Virus record (IMG/VR): IMGVR_UViG_3300034685_000125
Coordinates: 1 to 30,533 of that record
Reading direction: 5' to 3' (one strand)
Source of the DNA: a virus
DNA length: 30,533 bases
A program made the translations under genes and the position numbers. Under the pieces are notes generated by a model. The model saw only the letters and a list, made by a program, of their open reading frames with translations. It had not been told where the DNA came from and ran no database searches. Shown here piece after piece: positions 12,916-21,974 of the stretch. Every line of letters starts with the position of its first letter. Position 1 is the stretch's first letter.

Positions 12916-14203
12916 TAGTGTAAAAGTCAATGTTGGTCTATTTTTATTTAATGATGGGTATTTCGAATTTATAAGAGATATAATAAGACGAAGAGACGCT
13001 ACACGAATAAAAAAATTTATTTCTAATAATAAAGATAAATTATATTGCCCGACTTGTGGTGGATACGGAGTACTAAATGATAATAAAAAAATAGATTTAA
13101 ATGAGTTATCTGAGAAGGCTATAATTATCCCAACAGTTAATGAGATTTCAGCATTAATTAGAAGTTTGGGAGAAACCCCGCTTAAAATCGGAAGAAGATT
13201 ACAGATTTTACAAACTATTTTACGTAAAGAGCAAAGCAGATTACGACAAACTAAAGAACATATGTTAAAGCTTGGGCTTGATGGATTGCCTATATTTAAT
13301 ACTAAAGAATCTTATTTGATAGATTTACCAGGGGATGTAGCAAAATTAAAATTAAAAAAATGTCCTGATTGTTATGGTAGAGGGGTAAACGCTGTAGACC
13401 ATGACCCTCCTTTATCTGCTACGACATATGCTGTAGTAGCAGAAACAGCAATAAGTTTAATAAAAAAGGGTCAAGCTAAAGGAACGACAGTTGATTTATA
13501 CTCCCATACAATAAATGTAGGGACTATCTTGAAAAAAGTAGTATCAAAAAGTAAGTTGAGGTTTTTAACCGCTAAAGAGAATAGTGAGAAAGCTATTCAA
13601 GATAAGAGAGTCTTAGACAATTTGAAAGCATCTTTTAGGAGTGCTAACAAAGAATATGATAAACCATTACCTGAAAAAGAAAAAAGCAAAATTTTAGGTA
13701 TAGCAGAAAATTTATCAAAGACTTCCTTAGATAAAATTTTTAATGCCTTTATATCTCAAGGGTATGTAAAAACAAGTGGGAAGACTATTGATATTGGTGA
13801 GGAATTAGGTATTGATTTAGTACGAACTTTAAAGAAAACAGTTAGAATAGACACTAAAGCTACGTATCATAAACTTAAGCATAGGGTGAGGAAAACAGAA
13901 ACTAATCTTACTATATACATAACTGGTGCTCTTATGGCACATAACCCTAAGAGCAAAAATAGGAAAAACTCCAGGGATTTTCAATATATTAACTTATACT
14001 CCGATTTTAGTGGGGTAGATAAGAAGCCTTGGAGTCCAAAAAGAGGAATTAAAAGTGTAAGAACCCTATTAGAAACTAAGGTAAAAGATGATTTTGTAAA
14101 ATATTATGAATTAGAAAAGCTATTCCCTTCATTAGATTCTATGACAATAACAAAAAAATTGTTGAAGAGAGTAGTTTTATTTGGAGAAAAATATGGCGGC
14201 TAA
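12899..14203 (+). CDS. Neck-region protein with DnaJ-like zinc motifs, 434 aa
   Basis: Occupies the place of the head-closure or gp10-like connector gene, between adaptor and tail terminator, but is far longer than those (usually 100-200 aa). It contains two motifs of DnaJ zinc-finger type, CPTCGGYG (C50, C53) and CPDCYGRG (C155, C158), which together can bind one zinc ion. The rest is helical and strongly basic, with no motif I know. It could be a connector with an inserted zinc domain, or a morphogenesis chaperone. A GGGAGAT site precedes ATG, and the gene overlaps both neighbours. Function is unproven. Confidence 0.7.
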   Translation: MASKYDSVKVNVGLFLFNDGYFEFIRDIIRRRDATRIKKFISNNKDKLYCPTCGGYGVLNDNKKIDLNELSEKAIIIPTVNEISALIRSLGETPLKIGRRLQILQTILRKEQSRLRQTKEHMLKLGLDGLPIFNTKESYLIDLPGDVAKLKLKKCPDCYGRGVNAVDHDPPLSATTYAVVAETAISLIKKGQAKGTTVDLYSHTINVGTILKKVVSKSKLRFLTAKENSEKAIQDKRVLDNLKASFRSANKEYDKPLPEKEKSKILGIAENLSKTSLDKIFNAFISQGYVKTSGKTIDIGEELGIDLVRTLKKTVRIDTKATYHKLKHRVRKTETNLTIYITGALMAHNPKSKNRKNSRDFQYINLYSDFSGVDKKPWSPKRGIKSVRTLLETKVKDDFVKYYELEKLFPSLDSMTITKKLLKRVVLFGEKYGG

Positions 14204-14585
14204 TAGAGCTAATATATTGTTGGAAGCTAAAAATGTAATAGCAACAATATCAGAATTTAAAAAAGTATATACAGCACAAACTCAATTATCAAAAGAACAT
14301 ATTTTTCCTATATGTTGGGTATTGCTTGGGGATGAAGATTTTACTGCTGCTACTTTACAATCTGATTATAGACATCTTACCTTAATCTTTAGGATAGCAG
14401 TTAAACAAGGGTTAGGGACAGATGAGTTAAACCCTATGATTGATAAAGTTATTGAGACAGTTTTTTCTAATTATACATTAAATGGGAGTATTATAAAACT
14501 TGATATTGAAAGAGTAGAAACTGACGAAGGGCTTTTATATCCTTATGCAGTAGCTGATATAGTATGTTCTTGTATGGTGAGGTAA
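14193..14585 (+). CDS. Tail terminator protein, 130 aa
   Basis: Caps the tail tube and joins it to the head. The protein has the size and pattern of lambda gpU-/HK97 gp10-neighbour-type terminators: a helical start, the strand-rich core HIFPICWVLLGDED, HLTLIFRIAV, a helix (LNPMIDKVIETVF), and a final strand pair (KLDIERVETDEG and AVADIVCSCMV). The ATG at 14193 is preferred over the TTG at 14181, since TTGGAG then serves as the ribosome binding site; it overlaps the preceding gene by 11 bases. The position directly before the tube gene (apart from a small zinc protein) supports the call. Confidence 0.72.
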   Translation: MAANRANILLEAKNVIATISEFKKVYTAQTQLSKEHIFPICWVLLGDEDFTAATLQSDYRHLTLIFRIAVKQGLGTDELNPMIDKVIETVFSNYTLNGSIIKLDIERVETDEGLLYPYAVADIVCSCMVR

Positions 14586-14589
14586 ACTA

Positions 14590-14754
14590 ATGGTTAAATG
14601 TGAGTGTGGGAATGTTATTTCAAATGGCGTGATAATAAAAGGAATTGCAGTGGTACAAATAAGTAAAGACAAAAAAGAAGTTAATATAAAATGTAGGAAA
14701 TGTAAACGATGGGTGCATAATGTTCCCATTTCAGATTTACTATCGGAGGAATAG
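14590..14754 (+). CDS. Com-like small zinc-ribbon protein, 54 aa
   Basis: Begins MVKCECG and has a second cysteine pair in IKCRKCKRW, so C4, C6, C35 and C38 can hold one zinc ion. Length and layout recall Mu Com, a translational activator that binds the mom mRNA, and related small phage zinc-ribbon proteins. It lies in the four bases-to-three bases gaps between the tail terminator and tail tube genes, and the AGGAGG-like site of the tube gene is inside its last codons (TCGGAGGAATAG). No mom-like gene is visible in the window. An RNA-binding role, perhaps on the very strongly expressed neighbouring tube mRNA, is conjecture. Confidence 0.7.
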   Translation: MVKCECGNVISNGVIIKGIAVVQISKDKKEVNIKCRKCKRWVHNVPISDLLSEE

Positions 14755-14757
14755 AAT

Positions 14758-15966
14758 ATGGCGATAGCTTTATTAAAAAACTCAACAATAACAGTAAGAA
14801 AAGAAAGTACATATGGGGTAGCCCCTGGTACAATAGATAAGTCTAATGCAATTGAAGTAAGTGGAGTTCCTGAATTTACAGACTCTTTTGATTCAATTGA
14901 AAGAGATGTTATTAGAAATAGTTTCTCTACCTTTGCTCCAATTAGAGGATTAGAGAGTACAAGTGGGTCTTTAGCAGTAGAGCTTCACGGGTCTGGAACA
15001 CATGGTACTCCTCCTGAATCTGGAGTATTATGGGAAGCTGCTATGGGGTATACCTTAACAGGAGCTTCTTCTGATGTAGTAGCAGGGGGAGTAACTACTT
15101 CATCATATGCTACTTCATATTTTCAGTTAGATATACCTGTTACTGATGAAACAGGTTTTCATATTGGGGCAGCAGTCGTTGTTCATGATAACGCAGATGT
15201 AATAGGTGAAGGATTTGTTATAGCTACTTCTTCTGGAGTAGTTTCTATAGTATCAAAAACAGATTTTTCTGCTTCTGTACAAGTAGGACACTTTGTAAGT
15301 GAGGGAGTAATTTATTCTCTTACAAATGCAAGTGGTAGTGTTGGGGACTTGCCTTCATTTACTCTCGATTTTTGGAGAGGAGATATTACAAGAGAGCAGT
15401 ATGTAGGAAATTTAGTAACTGGATTAGAGATAAGTATGGAAGCTGGACAAATAGTTGTTCCTTCTTTTACTTGGGAAGGTAAGACTGTTACTTATACAGC
15501 AAGTGATTTTAAGACTGATGTTCCTACAGGTACTCTTTCATATGACTCAGTAGTTGCTAACCCATTAATAGCAAGAGAAGCAGACTTAATTATTACTGAT
15601 GGTACTAACGTATTCACTATGCCTGTGTCTTCATTAACCATTTCTTTAGCAAATGAGATTACTAAACTTCAGGCTATTGATACAGCTGGTATATTCCAAG
15701 TTGTTAGAACTAAGAGAACTATCACAGGAACTCTTAATACTTTCTATGAAGGAAAAGATTTCCAAGATGCATTTAAAGCTGAGGCAACTTATGAATTAAG
15801 AGCTATTTTAGGAGATAAGCTTGGTAATAAATTTGCTTTATCTGCCCCAAGATTAAAGTTTTCAGAAATACCATTGAGTGAAGATGGTGGAATATTCAAA
15901 TATGACGCAAGTTTCTCATTAGAACCAGTAAATGGTGATGATGAGTTAATGCTACAATTCTTATAA
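14758..15966 (+). CDS. Major tail tube protein, 402 aa
   Basis: Builds the stacked hexameric rings of the tail tube. The start MAIALLKNSTITVRKESTYGVAPGT is typical of tube proteins of this type, followed by IERDVIRNSFSTFAPIRG and a glycine/serine/threonine-rich beta sequence with a repeated beta domain. At 402 residues it is longer than lambda gpV-like tubes (about 250), so an additional surface domain is probable, possibly residues 110-180 (DVVAGGVTTSSYATSYF onward). The ATG follows GGAGG by 8 bases. A hairpin after the stop suggests controlled high expression. Confidence 0.85.
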   Translation: MAIALLKNSTITVRKESTYGVAPGTIDKSNAIEVSGVPEFTDSFDSIERDVIRNSFSTFAPIRGLESTSGSLAVELHGSGTHGTPPESGVLWEAAMGYTLTGASSDVVAGGVTTSSYATSYFQLDIPVTDETGFHIGAAVVVHDNADVIGEGFVIATSSGVVSIVSKTDFSASVQVGHFVSEGVIYSLTNASGSVGDLPSFTLDFWRGDITREQYVGNLVTGLEISMEAGQIVVPSFTWEGKTVTYTASDFKTDVPTGTLSYDSVVANPLIAREADLIITDGTNVFTMPVSSLTISLANEITKLQAIDTAGIFQVVRTKRTITGTLNTFYEGKDFQDAFKAEATYELRAILGDKLGNKFALSAPRLKFSEIPLSEDGGIFKYDASFSLEPVNGDDELMLQFL

Positions 15967-15974
15967 TAATTCAA

Positions 15975-15999
15975 GCTGGGGGCTCTCCCCCCAGCATTC
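15975..15999 (+). terminator. Hairpin after the tail tube gene
   Basis: Stem GCTGGGGG (15975-15982)/CCCCCAGC (15988-15995) with a 5-base loop, followed by ATTCTACTTTT. The T-run is poor, so it may stabilise the tube mRNA or act as a partial terminator. Confidence 0.65.
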
Positions 16000-16016
16000 T
16001 ACTTTTAGGAGGAAAT

Positions 16017-16388
16017 ATGATAGTTTTAAATTCTAAGCCTGTTGAGTACATACCTGATTCACAGAAAGGCAAAGATAAACCAGCAACATTTTTAGTTAAA
16101 GCACCTACAAGAGAAGTTATCTTAAAAATACAAGATTTATTTCAAGAGAGTCTTGTAATAGGGGATGAAATAACTCCTGATAAAATAACTCAAACTTTTA
16201 AATATAGTGATTATGCAGCATTAATATTAGATGAGTGTGTAGTTGGATGGAAGAATGTGTTTACTAAAAATGAGAAAGGAGAAGTAGAAGAACTTCCTTT
16301 TTCAAAAGAAAATCTGAGTTTAATAACTGACCTTAATATAATTTCTGGGTTAGTCTCTTTTATAGATTCTTTAGGTTTTTTGGAATAG
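16017..16388 (+). CDS. Tail assembly chaperone, short form (gpG-like), 123 aa
   Basis: Sits between tube and tape measure genes, where siphoviruses encode the chaperone that coats the tape measure during tail assembly. The protein starts with a small beta part (MIVLNSKPVEYIPDS...ATFLVKAPTREV) and ends in helices. AGGAGGAAAT precedes the ATG. Near its end is the heptamer TTTTTTG (16376-16382) at which some ribosomes would slip back one base into the next frame, producing the long form. Confidence 0.8.
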   Translation: MIVLNSKPVEYIPDSQKGKDKPATFLVKAPTREVILKIQDLFQESLVIGDEITPDKITQTFKYSDYAALILDECVVGWKNVFTKNEKGEVEELPFSKENLSLITDLNIISGLVSFIDSLGFLE

Positions 16389-16441
16389 ACGCCAGAGAGC
16401 AGTTATATGATACTGTATTAGCAACTAAATGGTTCTCTGGC
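16376..16441 (+). promoter_or_regulatory. Programmed -1 frameshift site
   Basis: Slippery heptamer T TTT TTG (16376-16382) in register with the chaperone frame, an 8-base spacer, then a perfect stem GCCAGAGA (16391-16398)/TCTCTGGC (16434-16441). The zero-frame stop follows two codons after the slip. Slippage yields a 244-aa fusion with the downstream frame. Confidence 0.8.
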
Positions 16442-16750
16442 TTAGACAAAAAACAAAAAAATACTTGGGACTGTGAGTATTGTCAAAAGAAAAAATTAAA
16501 TACTAAACGAAATTGCTATGGAAAGTATACTCCTACAATGATACAAGTCACTAAAGAGCAGTACTTTGATAAATGCCCTATTTCGGTAATAGATAAAAAA
16601 TGGGCAAAAATTTATGAAATAATATCTTTATCATTAAAATCTGGGATGGGGGGATATTTACCTAATCAGCTTCTAGAGTTACCCAATATCTGGTTTGATT
16701 GTTTAAACGTTATTCTAGACGCTGAGAGTGAGTTTGAGGGGGGAAGCTGA
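16382..16750 (+). CDS. Frameshift extension of the tail chaperone (gpT-like), 122 aa
   Basis: Translated only as the C-terminal half of the 244-aa frameshift product; in the -1 frame it reads on from TTT TTT GGA as GIDAREQLYDTVLATKW. No stop interrupts the frame, and the first internal ATG (16538) has no ribosome binding site. The sequence WDCEYCQKKK...RNCY carries C-x2-C and a further cysteine, possibly binding zinc. In lambda the T domain recruits the tape measure and tube proteins. It ends TGATG, sharing a base with the tape measure start. Confidence 0.8.
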   Translation, partial: GIDAREQLYDTVLATKWFSGLDKKQKNTWDCEYCQKKKLNTKRNCYGKYTPTMIQVTKEQYFDKCPISVIDKKWAKIYEIISLSLKSGMGGYLPNQLLELPNIWFDCLNVILDAESEFEGGS

Positions 16751-19700
16751 TGGCAAACAATTTAGATAACTTAGACCATCTGATAGTCAAGTTAAAAGAA
16801 ATTCAAGATACAATGGATAAAGTATCCAAAACCAAATCTATTGAAAGGTTTGGTAAGGATATTCAAACAACAATAAAGGGAGCAACTCCAGATTTACAAG
16901 AAGTTGCTAAAACTATGGAGATGCTTAAAACTCAAAGAGATTTATTACTACAACAGCTTTCTACAAGTCCAGAGCATTATGTAAAAGCTCTGGACGTTGT
17001 TTTAAAGTCTGTAAAAGGTAACGCAAACTCTGTAGGTAATACTTTTAGACAATTATTTGGAAATTTACAAGTTTTATTTACACAACAATTAAAATGGTAT
17101 GCAACTAAAGCAGTAACCTTAAACTTATTACGCATACCATCATCAGTTATGACATCATTAAAAGAATATAATCAAGGGTTGACTGATATAGCATCAGTAT
17201 CAAGAGCTTCTCAGACTGCTATAAAAGATTTAGGGGCAGAGATAATTAGGGTTGCTACAACTACAAAATATAGTGTAGCAGATATTGCCTCAGCTGGAAA
17301 ACTATTAGCTCAAGCTGGTTTAGATATTGTAGAGATTAAATACTCTCTTGACCCAATTGCTAAACTTGCAACTGCTACAGGAGCCAGCTTACAAGATTCT
17401 GCAGATTTGATGATTACGGCTTTAAGGGCCTATAAATATGAAGCCAATGATGCTGCAAAGCTTTCAGATATATTTGCAAATGCGGTTACAAATTCTAAAG
17501 TAACAGTAGAAGGATTAAAAACTTCTTTTAACTATTTAGCATCTACTACAGCTAATTTAAATATTGGTTTGGAAGATTCAGTATCTTTAATTGGGGTACT
17601 TGCTAATAGTGGTCAAAGATTATCTACTGCTGCTACTGGCTTAAGGACTGCATTACTTGCTTTAACTTCTCCTTCACAAAAGATGATTACAATTTTTGAG
17701 AAGTATGGAATAACAATAGATGAAGTTAATCCTTCTTTACATAGTATGACAGATATTTTAAAAACATTAAGTAAACTTAGTAAAGAAGATTTAGTTAGTG
17801 CTTTTTCTATTAGGTCAGCTAATGCCATATTAGCCTTGAGAAATGCAGGTACTGGGGCTATTAACGCATTAAGGAGTGCTGTAGCTCAATCTAATTCTGC
17901 TACCCTTATTGCTAAAGAGCAATTATTAGGTATTCAGAATGCTTGGGATAACTTAAAACAAACTATTTTATCATCATCAGGAGTTATTGGAAATACTATA
18001 ACTAATTCAATAACTGACGTAATTAGAGGCATTCAAGATAGTTTTTCTGCTTTTAATGCTTCTGTAAGAGATAATACTCAGCAAATAAACATAAATTTCG
18101 GAAAGATAGTAGGTAATGGTTTAACTTTATTAACTGTATTTACGGCTATAAGAGCTGGTTTAAGATTAAAGAGTATAGAGGGTGTAGAAAAATTTGGTAA
18201 ATCATTAAAAACAATTATTACAAGTACTACTGAAATGAAGAAAGCTATCAGTAGTAGTTTTCTTTCCTTAATTGGGTATCTTAAAAACCCAGTATTTTTA
18301 GCAGCTTCAGCTGCTATAGGAGCTATTGGACTAGCATTATCACATTTTATAAAGAAGTCCATAGAAGCAAAACAATATTATGGTAACTTTCTTAACACAG
18401 TAGATAGACAAGAAGTAGTTTTGGGAAAAGTAATCCAGGCTTTTAATAAATCTCAATACTCTCTTGAAGCTTATACAAACCAAGTAAAAGAGGCATATAA
18501 ATCAAACGAATTATTAGCTAAATCATTAATAGATTTAGAGAGACGTAAATTAGCAGCAAACGTATTAAAAGAGTTAAATGATAACTTTAAAGATTTACCT
18601 GATACTAAATTTGGGGATTATTTAAAAGTAGGATTTTCTGTTAAGGGAATAGATAATGTATCAAATTTAAAAGAGTTTTTACAATATACAATAGCTACTA
18701 AAAATTCGATTGAGGACCTTTCTGGTACATTAGAGAAAGGAAAGCAGGCTTTTAGTGATTATTTAGATAATACTAAAAGGGTTCAAGAAGATTTAAAACA
18801 AGCTGCTACAGATTATTTCCTTGCTACTGGAAATATTTACTCTGTTCAAGCTTTAGATACAGAGAAAATTACTAAAGAATTACAAGATGTAGCTAAACAA
18901 ATTACAGAGGTTAAAAAATTATATGATGAAGCTCAGAAATCTGGAGACTTTACAAAATATAATAAAGCTGAAAAAGAACTTTTAGCTAATACAAGGGATG
19001 AGTATAAAAAATTTGTATCAGAAATTTTGATACAATATAAAGTTTTAACTGATGCTACTACAAAAACTTATGTAGACTTAACAGATAAAGCAGATAAGTT
19101 TAGGAAGCAATTAATAGAAATATCTAATGAAATTGTTAGAGACCAACAATCAGTACAAGAGTCTCTTTATATAACACAAGAAAATAGAAATGAATTAGTA
19201 AATAAATATATAGGGTATCTTAAAAAACAAAAAGAAATAACGCAGCAAATTAATGAATTACAAAAATCTAATAATTTCCAAGATAAAGAAGAATATAAAG
19301 TTTTAATCAACCAACAAAGGGATTTAGAGCAAAAATTAATCATCTATAAGGATACTTTAAATAGTATTGGAGTAACTGATTCTGGGCTTATTCAATATTT
19401 TTCTTCTGTTTCTGATTCTGTGAAATTATCAGAATATCAAATAACTTCGTTAAATACAGTTCTTAATAAGTTAAAAGGTAGTGTAGCAGAAGCAGAAAAG
19501 TATTTAGAATCAGTTGGGGCTAAAAAGCGTCTCATTTCAGCAGACCAAGAGACTATAAAGTTCTTAGACTCAGAGATTGAGAAATTAAGAATAAAAATAG
19601 CAGAAGTGGAAAAAGAAGGAAAATCTACTAAAGATTTAGAGAATAATTTACAAACACTTAAAAAAGCAAAACAAGCTCTTTATATAGAAACAAATAAAGA

Positions 19701-21600
19701 AGTATCTGGTATAAATAATTTAGTTACTGCTTATAAACAAATTACCGGGGCTACTGGAGACTCTATTAAACAATTAATAAAATTTGATAATAAGATAAAG
19801 GAATCCACTACTGAGCAATTTATAAAGACTTGGGGAGAGCTTGCTTTATCTACTAAAGAAAACTCAGTTCAGCAACAAGCATTTATAAAAAGTCTTGGAA
19901 TGACTGATGATATGTTTAAGGCTCTTAATAAGCAGTACGGTAAGTACGCAGCCTTTGTCTATGCTAATTCAAAAATGCTTACTCAAGCTAAAGAATTATC
20001 TGATGGTCTACCAAAAGAATTAATTGAAGCTAATAATATAGGAGCAGTTATTACAGTATTAAAATCACAGTTAGAAGGAGCATCCGCAACAGATAGAAAA
20101 ATACTACAAGGTATGATAGACCAATTAACAAATCTTCAAGAGCACCTAAAATTAAATGTAGAAGTTAAAAATTTGTCAGTTCTTGAAGATTTACAAAAGA
20201 AATTATATTTATTAAATAACCCTGATATAACCCTTGATATCAATGGTAAGAAAACTGGGTTAGATACATATCTTGCTAAATTACAAAAAGATAAAGAAAA
20301 ATTAGATAAATATACTTTAATTAAACAACTAAAAGGAATTCCTGGTCTACGAAACCCAGAAGATTTAGCGAATCAAGTTTTAGCTGCTATAAAGAAGCAG
20401 ACTGAGGAAGATTTTACCATTAAATTAAAAGATAAGCTTGCTTCTGCTTTTTCTGGTACACAAGAAGGTATTAACTATTTATATGAGAGTAAGAGAGCTC
20501 AATTAGAGCAAGAATATAATAATTTAGTAGGAATGATAAACACTACTTTCGCTAATAATAAGGAATTAAGGGATAAATTATTAACACAGGCAGCTGAAGT
20601 GAAAGATAGAGAAGATAGTAATGTAACTACTAAAGAATTTGTAGCATACAAAGATAGGTATATAGAGCTTTATAATATTAAAAAAGAAGCTCTTGAAGCA
20701 GAGAAAGGGCAAAGAATTGAAATTGCTAAACTTAATATTAAAATCTTAGAACAAGAAAGAGCCAAAGCAGTTCAATTAGCACTTCAAGCTGGCGAAACTA
20801 AACAATATATAGACGCAATTAATAATAAATATAATGAATTAGTCAAAGACCAGCAAATAAAAATATCTAATGGGTTTGAGAGCATAAAGATAGGAGCTGA
20901 ACAGTCTTTAAAAACGATGGCTGACAAGTCTCTCACATTAGGAGAAATAACTGCTAATACTATGAACACATTTTTTGATAGTATGCAGAGGGGGCTTGAA
21001 GCATTTGTGGACGCTTCAAGCGAGGATTTTTTAAATTGGAAGAAATTAATTACAAATGTACTTGGTGATATATATAAGTATTTGTTGAAAGTATTTGTCA
21101 TGCAGGCAATGGCTGGAGTAGTCTCAAGTTTTGCTGCTCCTTCTGGGAGATATGATGCAGGAACAGTTAACTCTCCTGTTAAAGTAGGAACTCCTGCATA
21201 TTTTCATGCTACAGCGAGCCACTCAGGGGGATTAGTAGGCACAGAAAAAACATTCACGAGAAAAGTACCGGTGTCCTTATTTGATGGAGCCCCAAGGTTA
21301 CACACAGGAGGTTATATTAAGTCAAATGAAGTCCCTACTATTTTAAAGAAAGGGGAATATGTTCTAACCCCTGAACAAATGAAAGCCGTTGCAGGTGCTA
21401 AGCCTAATGTAAATGTTCAGGTAATAGACCAAAGAGGAAGTGGAGCAGCCGTAGAAACAAAAACATCTACTGATAACCAAGGAAATGTAAATATACAACT
21501 TCTTATTAGAGATGAAGTTAGACGTGCTATGAGTTCAGGAGCATATGATAAAACAATGAGTAGTAACTTTGGAGTTAATAGGGCTCCAATTGCTAGATAA
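16750..21600 (+). CDS. Tail tape measure protein, 1616 aa
   Basis: Sets tail length and is ejected with DNA. Residues about 120-330 match the conserved N-terminal tape-measure domain (YNQGLTDIASVSRAS, TTTKYSVADIASAGKLLAQAG, DLMITALRAYK, LIGVLANSGQ). A hydrophobic segment (FLAASAAIGAIGLALSHFI) lies near residues 515-535. A long helical, coiled-coil-rich middle follows. The C-terminal part (about 1400-1560) resembles lambda gpH: FFDSMQRGLEAFVDA, ITNVLGDIYKYLLKVF, then SHSGGLVG, RLHTGGYIKSNEVPTILKKGEYVLTPEQ. At the usual 1.5 A per residue the tail would be about 240 nm. GGGGGAAGC is the ribosome binding site inside the preceding gene. Confidence 0.95.
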   Translation: MANNLDNLDHLIVKLKEIQDTMDKVSKTKSIERFGKDIQTTIKGATPDLQEVAKTMEMLKTQRDLLLQQLSTSPEHYVKALDVVLKSVKGNANSVGNTFRQLFGNLQVLFTQQLKWYATKAVTLNLLRIPSSVMTSLKEYNQGLTDIASVSRASQTAIKDLGAEIIRVATTTKYSVADIASAGKLLAQAGLDIVEIKYSLDPIAKLATATGASLQDSADLMITALRAYKYEANDAAKLSDIFANAVTNSKVTVEGLKTSFNYLASTTANLNIGLEDSVSLIGVLANSGQRLSTAATGLRTALLALTSPSQKMITIFEKYGITIDEVNPSLHSMTDILKTLSKLSKEDLVSAFSIRSANAILALRNAGTGAINALRSAVAQSNSATLIAKEQLLGIQNAWDNLKQTILSSSGVIGNTITNSITDVIRGIQDSFSAFNASVRDNTQQININFGKIVGNGLTLLTVFTAIRAGLRLKSIEGVEKFGKSLKTIITSTTEMKKAISSSFLSLIGYLKNPVFLAASAAIGAIGLALSHFIKKSIEAKQYYGNFLNTVDRQEVVLGKVIQAFNKSQYSLEAYTNQVKEAYKSNELLAKSLIDLERRKLAANVLKELNDNFKDLPDTKFGDYLKVGFSVKGIDNVSNLKEFLQYTIATKNSIEDLSGTLEKGKQAFSDYLDNTKRVQEDLKQAATDYFLATGNIYSVQALDTEKITKELQDVAKQITEVKKLYDEAQKSGDFTKYNKAEKELLANTRDEYKKFVSEILIQYKVLTDATTKTYVDLTDKADKFRKQLIEISNEIVRDQQSVQESLYITQENRNELVNKYIGYLKKQKEITQQINELQKSNNFQDKEEYKVLINQQRDLEQKLIIYKDTLNSIGVTDSGLIQYFSSVSDSVKLSEYQITSLNTVLNKLKGSVAEAEKYLESVGAKKRLISADQETIKFLDSEIEKLRIKIAEVEKEGKSTKDLENNLQTLKKAKQALYIETNKEVSGINNLVTAYKQITGATGDSIKQLIKFDNKIKESTTEQFIKTWGELALSTKENSVQQQAFIKSLGMTDDMFKALNKQYGKYAAFVYANSKMLTQAKELSDGLPKELIEANNIGAVITVLKSQLEGASATDRKILQGMIDQLTNLQEHLKLNVEVKNLSVLEDLQKKLYLLNNPDITLDINGKKTGLDTYLAKLQKDKEKLDKYTLIKQLKGIPGLRNPEDLANQVLAAIKKQTEEDFTIKLKDKLASAFSGTQEGINYLYESKRAQLEQEYNNLVGMINTTFANNKELRDKLLTQAAEVKDREDSNVTTKEFVAYKDRYIELYNIKKEALEAEKGQRIEIAKLNIKILEQERAKAVQLALQAGETKQYIDAINNKYNELVKDQQIKISNGFESIKIGAEQSLKTMADKSLTLGEITANTMNTFFDSMQRGLEAFVDASSEDFLNWKKLITNVLGDIYKYLLKVFVMQAMAGVVSSFAAPSGRYDAGTVNSPVKVGTPAYFHATASHSGGLVGTEKTFTRKVPVSLFDGAPRLHTGGYIKSNEVPTILKKGEYVLTPEQMKAVAGAKPNVNVQVIDQRGSGAAVETKTSTDNQGNVNIQLLIRDEVRRAMSSGAYDKTMSSNFGVNRAPIAR

Positions 21601-21614
21601 ATGGAGGTAGTATA

Positions 21615-21965
21615 ATGGCTACTTGGCCTGTTTCTTTACCACAACAACCTTTAGCTGATGGGCTACAAGGAGAACGCCAAGAGACAATAATTCGTAATGA
21701 TACATCTTGGGGGCCTCCTATACAACGTCGCAAATTTTCAGCATATTATGAAAAGTTTAGTTTAAAAATGCTTATGACAAAAGACCAATTATTAACTTTA
21801 CAACAATTTTATGATACAGATTTATATAATGGTAGTGATACATTTGACTGGGTGCACCCTATATCAGGTGCACCTAAAAAAGCTAGATTTTATCAATCAT
21901 ACTCTTATTCTTATATCAGTGGTGGGTATTTTGAGGTGAATTTACCAATAGAGTTTTTACCGTAG
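21615..21965 (+). CDS. Minor tail protein (gpM-like), 116 aa
   Basis: Starts MATWPVSLPQQPLADGLQ, the typical opening of the small distal-tail proteins that follow the tape measure in lambda-like tails, and continues with a strand-rich fold containing ARFYQSYSYSYISGGYFEVNLPIEFLP at the end. GGAGGT stands before the ATG. It probably joins the tube to the tip complex. Confidence 0.8.
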   Translation: MATWPVSLPQQPLADGLQGERQETIIRNDTSWGPPIQRRKFSAYYEKFSLKMLMTKDQLLTLQQFYDTDLYNGSDTFDWVHPISGAPKKARFYQSYSYSYISGGYFEVNLPIEFLP

Positions 21966-21974
21966 GAGGATATT

